A program made the position numbers and the translations under genes. A DNA stretch of 7,528 bases from CAUZSM01 sp963582685 (GTDB lineage: Archaea > Thermoplasmatota > Poseidoniia > Poseidoniales > Thalassarchaeaceae), in the NCBI GenBank assembly GCA_963582685.1, contig CAUZSM010000086.1, positions 1 to 7,528 of the forward strand. The letters run 5' to 3'. Of this stretch, positions 1 through 6,130 are shown piece after piece (the stretch's first letter is position 1; each line of letters opens with the position of its first letter). A model generated the notes under the pieces. It ran no database searches, was not told the origin of the DNA, and saw only the letters and a program-made list of their open reading frames with translations.

Positions 1-741
1 GCCGTCCTCGACGCAAATGGTATCTCCTACAACGCGAGCGAGGGCGAATTCGGCATCTTCGTCGGTTCTATCGATGGTTCGCTTTCAGACGCGCAGTGGG
101 GCGATTTCGACTACTGGTGGTGGGGTATTTTTGTCTGGAACGAAACCATCAGCGTCTGGGAACAATCTTGGGTAGGAATCGCCGATCTCGTGCTTGAGAA
201 TGGTTCCAAGTTCGCTTGGGCGCCGACCTTCGATGGGGTATGGACTGAGCAAGCATTCCCAGAACAACTTGCGCAGATGCAAGCCCTGCAAATTCCTGTG
301 GATACCTGTAATGCGGCTGACCACACTGTCAGCATTGGGGGGGATGGTGTTTCTTTCGAGCCTTCAGATCTTGAGGTCGATGCTGGTGAATCAGTATGCT
401 GGACTTGGACCGGCACTTCGTTGGGTCATAATGTTCGACAGGTTGCAGCCGAGGGTGAAACCCAAGGTATGGACGGTGGATTTGGAGTGGAGACACCCAA
501 TTCTGAAATCTGGTATACCTTCGTCTTCAATGACAACGGCACCTACCCCTACGTCTGTGAGCCGCACGCAATCATGGGCATGATAGGCACCATCCAAGTG
601 GGTCCTGCACCGGAACCAGAACCCGAACCCGAGCCAGAGCCAGAACCAGAGCCAACTACGCAGGATACACCCGGCTTCGGCCTAGCTCTGGGGACCCTCG
701 CAATGTTCGGTGCGGCCACGCTCGCTCGCCGCAACGATTGA
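1..741 (+). CDS. Secreted DUF4430 (transcobalamin-like) / plastocyanin-like protein with PGF-CTERM-like anchor, 5' partial
   Basis: The frame is open from base 1 to the TGA at 739-741, giving 246 visible residues; the start lies upstream. Residues about 1-75 resemble the DUF4430 / transcobalamin-like C-terminal beta-grasp domain: FGIFVGSIDG, then a Trp-rich YWWWGIFVWN strand, then GIADLVLENGSKFAW, matching the family pattern 'I.G ... yW...vNg ... GI.d..l.dGd...w'. Residues about 107-201 are a type I copper cupredoxin, with His143 (LGHNV) and Cys186, His189 and Met194 in YVCEPHAIMGM, the spacing seen in plastocyanin. A Glu-Pro linker follows, then PGF at 224-226, a hydrophobic helix and a terminal RRND. 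That tripartite tail looks like the PGF-CTERM signal processed by archaeosortase A, so the protein is probably exported and surface-anchored. DUF4430 recurs in the next gene, and an ECF transporter follows. I infer corrinoid capture at the cell surface, with an unknown role for the copper site. The domain calls are from recognition, not a search. Confidence 0.8.
   Translation, partial: AVLDANGISYNASEGEFGIFVGSIDGSLSDAQWGDFDYWWWGIFVWNETISVWEQSWVGIADLVLENGSKFAWAPTFDGVWTEQAFPEQLAQMQALQIPVDTCNAADHTVSIGGDGVSFEPSDLEVDAGESVCWTWTGTSLGHNVRQVAAEGETQGMDGGFGVETPNSEIWYTFVFNDNGTYPYVCEPHAIMGMIGTIQVGPAPEPEPEPEPEPEPEPTTQDTPGFGLALGTLAMFGAATLARRND
610..654 (+). repeat. Glu-Pro dipeptide repeat linker
   Basis: Fifteen codons alternate Pro and Glu without interruption, encoding a stiff, acidic stalk between the copper domain and the C-terminal sorting signal. 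Such linkers are common in surface proteins of marine euryarchaea. Codons vary (cca/ccc/ccg, gaa/gag), which suggests selection on the protein rather than recent slippage. A shorter, imperfect version occurs at about 2093-2113 in the next gene. Confidence 0.9.
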
Positions 742-761
742 TTGCCGCTGATTTCAGACAA

Positions 762-780
762 CGGTCACCGGAGGTGACCG
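762..780 (+). repeat. Perfect 8-bp inverted repeat over the ribosome-binding site of the 782 gene
   Basis: CGGTCACC at 762-769 and GGTGACCG at 773-780 are exact reverse complements separated by GGA. The right arm contains most of the Shine-Dalgarno sequence of the downstream gene. As RNA, a three-base loop with an eight-pair stem could hide the ribosome-binding site; as DNA it is a dyad that could bind a dimeric regulator. No regulator is encoded in the window, so function is open. Confidence 0.6.
770..777 (+). promoter_or_regulatory. Ribosome-binding site GGAGGTGA
   Basis: GGAGGTGA lies four bases before the ATG at 782 and matches the archaeal anti-Shine-Dalgarno end of 16S rRNA. It fixes the start of the propeller gene, and the same octamer with the same spacing precedes the genes at 4874 and 5666. 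Confidence 0.85.
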
Positions 781-781
781 C

Positions 782-2788
782 ATGTGCGCTCGTGCGAAGC
801 TATTGGCTGCATTTGTTGTCCTGTCATTGCTTGCTTTTGTGCCGAGTGATGAGGTGGATGCAACCTCCGCTCGTCACGGCAGTGAGCCGTGGGTAATACC
901 ACCAGTACAATGGAATGCGAGCCTCGATGCTGGCTACATTTCCACGGCTCCGTTGATTACTCCTCAAGGCATTGTAGTGGTCAAGGTCGGCGGCTCTGTG
1001 CCGGGTAGTGATGGCAATGAACCGGCCGGATTGTGGGCGTTCCGCGCCGATACCGGTGAGGTGGTTTGGCGCTACAATCACAGCGCAAGTTCAATCGGAT
1101 TTGAAGTCGCTCCGATGATGTGGCTCTCTGACTCGCAGAGTTCCAGCACGGCTCCTTGCGGAGCAGACCGTCTGATGGTCGTAACCGGCTGGACCAGCGG
1201 GCAATTCACTGCAATTGACCTTGCTACCGGGGAAGAAGTATGGTCACATCAGACCGAAGTCACCTCTTGGGGAATAACCGGTGCTGCCAGAGACGTATTC
1301 GGGCATCTTGCGGTTGCTGGAGAGAATAGCATCGAGGTGATTTGTGCTCTCAATGGCACGTTAATCGCTTCATCTGACTATGGAAATGACACAGCTTATC
1401 GCAGTGGTGTGGGAATCTCCTTCACCTCTACCAACATGCTATCCCGCTTCCTGCAAGGTACTGAATCCGGTCACTTGCTCATCACAGATTACGACGGCAA
1501 TCTGCTTTCGAACACCGACCTTGTTGCGTTGGCAAATCTCAGCGGTGAATACAGCATTCAAAGCACACCTTCTGGCTTCTGGATGTCAAATGGCACCGTC
1601 CATCTGAAGGGTGATGGCGGAGGGATTCTGCTCCACCTGCACATCGACGACGAGGGTAATGTCACGTTATTGGACCAGACCGAATTACCGGCGGGAGCCG
1701 GCACCAATCTCGACTATGCTGGTATGTTTCCCATCACATCTACCAGTGAAGGGGTGATATTTTGGATATTTACTAACGGTACACTGCAGCCTGCATGGGT
1801 GGTCAATGCAACCTCGGTGGCAGGAGAAGTGAGCATTGCCAATCATGACTCCCATGGGATGTTCTGTATTTCCCAAAACACCCAGAACGGCTCTTGGTTA
1901 TTGCATCACGTTGATGATGAAACGATTGAATGGCAACCGGACCGCGTTGGCTATCTAACGGCTGCGTGCGCCGGAGATGGGTTGCTGCTGGCCGGCGCAA
2001 ATGACGCATCTTGGCTTGAGGTTCGCTACCGTGATGAAGACTACTCGGTGGTGGCAGCACGCGTCGCTACTCTACTCGGCTCGCCTGATGAGGAACCCGA
2101 ACCAGAACCAGAAGACGGCAATGAGTCTGAGCCCACCTTCTCAACCGGTGAAACAATACCGGTATTCCTGTCCATCCCGTTCTTTGGTGTCGCGCTGATT
2201 GTCGGGCTCTCATTTTTGACCCCAGACAAGGATTTGCGTCGTCAGATACTGATATTCGCTGCCATTGCAATGCTAGTAGCAGTAGTGATGCTCACGCCTT
2301 TCCTCACTGGAATGCTTGGGACTTCACCCGAGGCATCATCGAGTGATAGACAGACTGCCTCATCGTATGTTGATTGGAAATCCAACGCGCCTGACATGGT
2401 ATCTGTTGCCTTCCATTTCCCCCGTGAATTATCGCCAGTAGAGGAGGAAGAATGTGGGCTTACTCACTTGCGTGGTAATTCGGTTGCGCAATACATATTG
2501 CCTGCTGATTCTGAACACTGCATCATTGTGGTGTCTGTAGATGTGGAGTCTGGGATGACTGTTGGCGATGCAACCGTGCAATCACTCGATACAGCCGACC
2601 TTGACCACGTGCTGGAAAATCAGCTCCTCGGACTTTTTGTCAAGTCAATAGGTTCTGCTGATGGGGGCGATGACAACCGTTGGTGGACCTACGATTTGAA
2701 CGGAGAGTATGGGTCGATTGGCATCTCAGATCAGTCGGTAGTTGCCGGCGATGAAATCGACTGGCACTTCGACGATGGCGGTTACTGA
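782..2788 (+). CDS. Exported PQQ-like beta-propeller protein with two membrane helices and C-terminal DUF4430-like domain
   Basis: 668 residues. The ATG is fixed by GGAGGTGA four bases upstream. Residues 1-28 look like a signal peptide (CARAK, then a hydrophobic run to AFVPS). Residues about 40-430 are a PQQ/quinoprotein-type beta-propeller, best seen in LWAFRADTGEVVWRY (84-98) and FTAIDLATGEEVWSH (142-156), with many N-x-S/T sequons as expected of an archaeal surface glycoprotein. A short Glu-Pro linker (about 435-444) leads to membrane helices at about 459-479 and 489-511, joined by the basic loop DKDLRRQ. The positive-inside rule puts propeller and C-terminus both outside. Residues about 592-665 resemble DUF4430 (LLGLFVKSIGS, RWWTYDLNGEYGSIGISD, VVAGDEIDWHF). 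The gene starts 40 bases after the DUF4430-cupredoxin gene and precedes the ECF transporter genes. I infer a substrate-capture or docking partner of that transporter. Propeller function is unknown and no cofactor ligands are assignable. Confidence 0.85.
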   Translation: MCARAKLLAAFVVLSLLAFVPSDEVDATSARHGSEPWVIPPVQWNASLDAGYISTAPLITPQGIVVVKVGGSVPGSDGNEPAGLWAFRADTGEVVWRYNHSASSIGFEVAPMMWLSDSQSSSTAPCGADRLMVVTGWTSGQFTAIDLATGEEVWSHQTEVTSWGITGAARDVFGHLAVAGENSIEVICALNGTLIASSDYGNDTAYRSGVGISFTSTNMLSRFLQGTESGHLLITDYDGNLLSNTDLVALANLSGEYSIQSTPSGFWMSNGTVHLKGDGGGILLHLHIDDEGNVTLLDQTELPAGAGTNLDYAGMFPITSTSEGVIFWIFTNGTLQPAWVVNATSVAGEVSIANHDSHGMFCISQNTQNGSWLLHHVDDETIEWQPDRVGYLTAACAGDGLLLAGANDASWLEVRYRDEDYSVVAARVATLLGSPDEEPEPEPEDGNESEPTFSTGETIPVFLSIPFFGVALIVGLSFLTPDKDLRRQILIFAAIAMLVAVVMLTPFLTGMLGTSPEASSSDRQTASSYVDWKSNAPDMVSVAFHFPRELSPVEEEECGLTHLRGNSVAQYILPADSEHCIIVVSVDVESGMTVGDATVQSLDTADLDHVLENQLLGLFVKSIGSADGGDDNRWWTYDLNGEYGSIGISDQSVVAGDEIDWHFDDGGY

Positions 2789-2806
2789 ATCAATCAGCAT
2801 TTTTCA

Positions 2807-2819
2807 CCTTGAATCAAGG
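2807..2819 (+). repeat. Small 5-bp inverted repeat in the 2789-2864 gap
   Basis: CCTTG (2807-2811) and CAAGG (2815-2819) pair around AAT. It follows a five-T run at 2800-2804 that lies 11 bases after the stop of the propeller gene. Archaeal termination can rely on T-tracts, so partial termination here is possible, but the run is short and the hairpin could be chance. Confidence 0.3.
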
Positions 2820-2826
2820 CGAACCC

Positions 2827-2850
2827 ATATCGCCCTCCAAAGGGCGATAT
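2827..2850 (+). promoter_or_regulatory. Perfect 10-bp inverted repeat upstream of the ECF T-A-A' gene
   Basis: ATATCGCCCT at 2827-2836 and AGGGCGATAT at 2841-2850 are exact reverse complements around a CCAA loop. The structure lies 14 bases before the preferred ATG at 2865 and inside the only sizeable gap of the transporter cluster. No T-run follows, so it is not a classical intrinsic terminator. An operator dyad or an RNA hairpin controlling translation of the energising module is more likely. Its presence also argues that this stretch is non-coding and that the longer upstream starts are not used. Confidence 0.6.
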
Positions 2851-2864
2851 CTGCGGGAGTCACG

Positions 2865-4877
2865 ATGTCGATATGGGGATGGCAGGGTGAGGCGAGCGCT
2901 CGGCTCGGTCCTCCGCGGCACTTCCGTCTACCATTTCTCATCGCTGCAGTAGTAATTCCTTTGATGGTAGATGATCCAAGATACATGGGGGGCTGGGCGG
3001 CTTTCCTCGCCTTGTGGTCACTGACGATGGTTGGCCCGAGTACCCTGGCGAGATGGGTCAGATTGTGGATTCCATTGACAATTGTCTACGGGGCTTTCCT
3101 GTATGGTTTTGGGGTTGCAACAGAGCCCTTGGCAATCGCCATGCTCATCTCTCGCTTGTTGCTTGCTTTGCTCGGAATGCAGATTTTGCAATGGTCGGTT
3201 CCGCCTTCAGATGTCGTCTCATCTTTTGAGTGGGTACTTCCGCGACTTGGCGTCTCTCTCGCCATCGCATTGAGATTGGTTCCAAGACTCGAGAGGTCAG
3301 CGCGGTGGCGACTCGCCACACTCTCCGAACGTGGATTCAACGATGACGGCTCCACCATGCAGAAACTGCGGTTACGCTCGTCACTCTGGCCGGGCTGGTT
3401 TGCCGATGCACTCGACCATGCCCATGACCTCGGTGATGCGGTTCAGTCACGCGGTTTACTCTCGCCTCGTAAACCGAGTGGTGGGGTTTTCAGGGCCACT
3501 CTGCAAAGGGTGCTTGGAGAAGACAAGGAGGAGCGCAGTCCACACATAGGGCCGTTCTCGGATATGGTGCAATTGGGCCTTGATATTGAGATGCGATTGC
3601 CGGATGGCCGCTCCATCGGTCGACACAAGCGATTGTTACGCGGCGGCTCGGTGATTATGCTCAAAGGACCATCCGGCTGCGGCAAATCGAGTCTGCTGAG
3701 AGTATTGGCCGGTGTCTCACCGTGGCAGCATCCGGTGACTGTCCACGGTAAGGCGCATCTATCCGGGCATCCGGTGCTTGGAGAGGTGGACATATCATCG
3801 GGTCCGTTCACCGACTCGATTGCCTGTTGGATTCCGCAAGACCCAGACCGACATGGGATTGCTGAGTCGGTCCGTCGAGAATTCAGCATCGCCCGCCGTT
3901 TGGCCGGTGAATGGAGTCAGGAATCGATGCTTGAGGAGTTGGAGGCATGGAATCTATTGGAAATGCTTGATGAGAAGCCGGAGGAACTCTCAGATGGGGA
4001 GCAGCAGCGGCTGTTGCTCGCAGCACATCTTGACCCAATACAGCCGCTCTGGTTGCTCGACGAAGCCGATGTTCATCTCGACGAAGTAGGATTCATCCAA
4101 TTGGGCAAGGCGGTGGTCAAGCACCGAGCCCGCGGTGGTCTTGTCATCGTGGTAGCGCACCGGCATGCTCGCTGGTCGCCGATTGCCGACGAGGTCATCG
4201 AGATGGTTACTGGAGAGGCACCGACTGAGTTGCCGATATGTGAGGCACCCTCAAAGCGGGCAGAGCAGGAATGGACTCCTCCGGTCATTCGCTTATTCTC
4301 CAATCAAGTGGAGCCGGTGCGTGCTGGAGATCTGGTGGTAGTTACCGGTGAGAATGGTACCGGCAAGACCACTCTATTGCGCGAATGGGCTGCCGCAGAT
4401 GGTATTCCGTGGTTGCCGACTTCACCTGACCGACGACTGCTTGGCATGACAGTCGGCGAGGAGTTGACTATGCAACATCCACTCCTGCGACAGGCGGCAG
4501 TCCTAGTCGAAGGAGCTCGATTATCTGAAGAGGCGAAACGATTGCAGATACGTCAATCGAGACTCCGTTTGAACCTCGGTCTCTCTCACCTCTCTGATGT
4601 CACTCCAGTGCACGACCTCTCGTGCGGAGAACGGCGTCGGCTCTCACTGCTGCCTCTATTGATTTCAGAGCCGCGAATCATGCTACTCGATGAGATTGAC
4701 CACGCTCTTGATGATTCCATGCTGGCAGAATTGCTACGCCTGCTTGGCGAGGCCCGTGCCGACGGCTGTGCGCTGATATTGACCAGTCACAGTCCTGACC
4801 TTGCACTGTGGGCTTCGATGTCCGGTGGTCGTCGATGGTTGATTGAGGATGGAGTAATGTCGGAGGTGACGGTATGA
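2865..4877 (+). CDS. ECF transporter energising module, T-A-A' fusion (EcfT plus two ABC ATPase domains)
   Basis: 670 residues from the ATG at 2865, chosen because GGAG (2856-2859) lies five bases upstream and because in-frame ATGs at 2742 and 2775 would read through a perfect hairpin. Residues about 20-200 are an EcfT/CbiQ-like membrane domain: hydrophobic segments near 22-36, 42-57, 67-84 and 88-108, then cytoplasmic coupling helices with the paired Arg motifs ERG (155-157) and SRG (195-197). ABC domain 1 (about 235-450) has Walker A GPSGCGKSS (268-276), Q-loop Gln325 in WIPQDPDR, signature LSDGEQQR (375-382), Walker B LWLLDE (395-400) and switch His432. ABC domain 2 (about 468-670) has Walker A GENGTGKTT (495-503), signature LSCGE (585-589), Walker B LLDE (607-610) and His642, but Thr519 where the Q-loop Gln is expected and a very short Walker A to Q-loop interval. 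The protein should power uptake by the S subunit encoded next, whose ATG overlaps its stop. Confidence 0.88.
   Translation: MSIWGWQGEASARLGPPRHFRLPFLIAAVVIPLMVDDPRYMGGWAAFLALWSLTMVGPSTLARWVRLWIPLTIVYGAFLYGFGVATEPLAIAMLISRLLLALLGMQILQWSVPPSDVVSSFEWVLPRLGVSLAIALRLVPRLERSARWRLATLSERGFNDDGSTMQKLRLRSSLWPGWFADALDHAHDLGDAVQSRGLLSPRKPSGGVFRATLQRVLGEDKEERSPHIGPFSDMVQLGLDIEMRLPDGRSIGRHKRLLRGGSVIMLKGPSGCGKSSLLRVLAGVSPWQHPVTVHGKAHLSGHPVLGEVDISSGPFTDSIACWIPQDPDRHGIAESVRREFSIARRLAGEWSQESMLEELEAWNLLEMLDEKPEELSDGEQQRLLLAAHLDPIQPLWLLDEADVHLDEVGFIQLGKAVVKHRARGGLVIVVAHRHARWSPIADEVIEMVTGEAPTELPICEAPSKRAEQEWTPPVIRLFSNQVEPVRAGDLVVVTGENGTGKTTLLREWAAADGIPWLPTSPDRRLLGMTVGEELTMQHPLLRQAAVLVEGARLSEEAKRLQIRQSRLRLNLGLSHLSDVTPVHDLSCGERRRLSLLPLLISEPRIMLLDEIDHALDDSMLAELLRLLGEARADGCALILTSHSPDLALWASMSGGRRWLIEDGVMSEVTV
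4862..4869 (+). promoter_or_regulatory. Ribosome-binding site GGAGGTGA inside the end of the T-A-A' gene
   Basis: The octamer sits four bases before the ATG at 4874, within the last codons of the preceding gene. It supports independent reinitiation at the ATGA overlap (4874-4877) and fixes the start of the S-subunit gene. Confidence 0.85.
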
Positions 4878-5665
4878 TTGACCTCGATTCGATTGTCGAA
4901 TGGTCTGCCAGTCCGGGTGGGATTGCCATCTGGCTGACCGTGCTGCTTGGGCTGATTTTCGGCAGCATGTTGCTCAGTGCCGACCGCAGCATGAAACTGG
5001 GTCGTGAGGCGGCGCTGCTCGCGTTGCTTGCAGCGGTTGCAAGCGCAGCGCGAGTGCTATTCGCAGCATTACCCAATGTGCAACCAGTCACCATTCTGAT
5101 TCTGCTGATTGGAATCCATTTGGGACCTCGACGAGCAACAGCAGTGGCGGTCCTGGTCGCTCTACTCTCAAACATGGCTCTTGGACACGGACCGTGGACG
5201 TTCTATCAGGCTGTGGCATGGGCTTTGGTCGGCATCTCTGGCTGGATGCTTCGGCCATGGTTGGTGAGTCGTGACGGCATGACTGTTCGAGTGCTGCCGT
5301 TGGCGATTCTGGGATTCATTTGGGGCTTCCTATATGACTGGCTGGTATCCATCACCATGCTGGCAATAACTCAGCAGGTTGAATCCTATGTCTCCTACTT
5401 CATGCTCGGCTTACCCTTCGATCTGATGCACGCAGTTGGCAATGTTCTGTTCGCGATTTGGCTTGCTCCTTCGCTGCACCGGCTGCTGTGGTTGCACTGC
5501 AGACACGATGCTGGTGGTTGGGTTGACGACCTTCCTGAGGATGTTCTGCGTCGCGAAGCGTTCATTTCAGGTGGGTCCGACGCCACATCAAGCGAGCGCA
5601 AGTCTAGCGCGGACCCGATGGCAGGAATCCGTAGATTCGACACGATTGACGAAGGAGGTGACTGA
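4874..5665 (+). CDS. ECF transporter S component, putative cobalamin/corrinoid-specific
   Basis: 263 residues, strongly hydrophobic. Membrane segments lie at about 15-35, 45-66, 72-84, 88-104, 108-126, 138-165 and 178-208; the polar tail 210-263 is probably cytoplasmic. Recognisable motifs are ARVLFAALPNVQPVT (59-73), SNMALGHGPWT (99-109), GFLYDW (151-156) and PFDLMHAVGN (181-190). This PNVQP / SN..LG.GPWT..Q pattern is one I associate with ECF S subunits encoded beside DUF4430 proteins and assigned to B12-type substrates. S subunits bind the vitamin from outside and topple in the membrane when coupled to T and A subunits. Coupling to the T-A-A' gene (ATGA overlap) and two DUF4430 proteins upstream support corrinoid specificity, but the substrate is inferred; another vitamin or precursor cannot be excluded. 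The alanine-rich segment 46-59 could pack against EcfT. Confidence 0.82.
   Translation: MIDLDSIVEWSASPGGIAIWLTVLLGLIFGSMLLSADRSMKLGREAALLALLAAVASAARVLFAALPNVQPVTILILLIGIHLGPRRATAVAVLVALLSNMALGHGPWTFYQAVAWALVGISGWMLRPWLVSRDGMTVRVLPLAILGFIWGFLYDWLVSITMLAITQQVESYVSYFMLGLPFDLMHAVGNVLFAIWLAPSLHRLLWLHCRHDAGGWVDDLPEDVLRREAFISGGSDATSSERKSSADPMAGIRRFDTIDEGGD
5654..5661 (+). promoter_or_regulatory. Ribosome-binding site GGAGGTGA for pth2
   Basis: Identical to the sites at 770 and 4862 and again four bases before ATG. It overlaps the last codons of the S-subunit gene, whose TGA (5663-5665) directly abuts the pth2 ATG at 5666, so translation of the two genes is probably coupled. Confidence 0.85.
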
Positions 5666-6040
5666 ATGGCTGCAAAGAAGCAGGATGAACTGACCATGGT
5701 GCTGGTCACTCGCAAGGATTTGGCACTGTCACGTGGCAAGTTGGCTGCGCAGTGTGGCCATGCCGCTGCTGAGTGTGCACTCAAGGCAAATCGGGATGCT
5801 CCGGCCACGCTGAACTCATGGAGGGATAATGGGGCACGCAAGATCGTCTGCGAGGCTTCCTCACTCGATGCCCTCAAGCGGCTATTCGGTGAAGCACAGG
5901 CGGCTGGGCTGGTCTGTTACATGGTCAAGGACGCCGGTCACACCGAGATTCCAGCTGGTACAGTCACAGTCGTTGGAATAGGCCCCGGCCCGCGCCGCTC
6001 AATCGACTCTTTGACCGGTTCACTGGGCCTAGTCCGCTGA
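5666..6040 (+). CDS. pth2: Peptidyl-tRNA hydrolase, archaeal/eukaryal type (Pth2)
   Basis: 124 residues, close to the usual archaeal Pth2 length of about 115-120. The enzyme cleaves the ester bond between peptide and tRNA on peptidyl-tRNAs that drop off ribosomes, recycling tRNA in the cytoplasm. Family signatures are present in order: MVLVTRKDLALSRGKLAAQ (11-29) followed by CGHAAAE, the Lys/Arg-rich helix region with GHA; KIVCEAS in a central strand; and the C-terminal DAGHTEIPAGTVTVVGIGP (89-107), which holds the D.G.T...GT.T....GP motif. It starts on the base after the S-subunit stop and has its own strong ribosome-binding site. The housekeeping role is unrelated to transport, so the linkage probably reflects shared transcription. 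A hairpin spans its stop codon. Confidence 0.95.
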   Translation: MAAKKQDELTMVLVTRKDLALSRGKLAAQCGHAAAECALKANRDAPATLNSWRDNGARKIVCEASSLDALKRLFGEAQAAGLVCYMVKDAGHTEIPAGTVTVVGIGPGPRRSIDSLTGSLGLVR

Positions 6041-6046
6041 ACCGGT
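6014..6046 (+). repeat. 9-bp inverted repeat spanning the pth2 stop codon
   Basis: ACCGGTTCA (6014-6022) and TGAACCGGT (6038-6046) are exact reverse complements around a 15-base GC-rich loop. The right arm contains the TGA stop of pth2. No T-run follows immediately, so it does not fit a standard terminator, but an mRNA 3'-end or stability structure is plausible. Confidence 0.5.
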
Positions 6047-6094
6047 GGATTCTTCGCTCACGTCTGAGCACGTGTGTGTGGGTCGCGCGTGCGC

Positions 6095-6113
6095 CGCGGC
6101 TCAAAGAGCCGCG
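6095..6113 (+). repeat. 8-bp GC-rich inverted repeat in the gap before the 6131 gene
   Basis: CGCGGCTC (6095-6102) and GAGCCGCG (6106-6113) pair around AAA. It lies in the 90-base gap 6041-6130, the only separation between pth2 and the last gene, and ends 17 bases before the ATG. The gap shows no archaeal TATA-like box that I can recognise. The dyad could be an operator, a leader hairpin or part of a termination region. Confidence 0.5.
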
Positions 6114-6130
6114 CTGTGAGATGAGATTCG

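Noticed and set aside
190..741. Start at GTG 190 as the real beginning of the first gene
   Set aside because: The frame is open to base 1 and the upstream residues continue a DUF4430-like domain, so 190 is an internal codon of a partial gene.
2742..2864. Longer N-terminus for the T-A-A' protein (ATG at 2742 or 2775)
   Set aside because: Both starts overlap the end of the propeller gene, lack a ribosome-binding site, add a polar sequence not typical of EcfT and run through a perfect 10-bp inverted repeat. ATG 2865 has GGAG at good spacing.
2789..2864. Cobalamin riboswitch before the transporter
   Set aside because: The gap is only 76 bases, far shorter than the roughly 200-base B12 riboswitch, and I see no B12-box-like sequence.
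3443..3889. Minus-strand open frames across the window (for example here and at 4678-5175 and 5395-5877)
   Set aside because: They lie opposite well-supported conserved genes, have no recognisable motifs and show the low-complexity composition expected of antisense shadows.
6041..6130. tRNA or small structured RNA gene in the gap
   Set aside because: There is no cloverleaf pairing, T-loop or CCA-like end; only a single short hairpin is visible.
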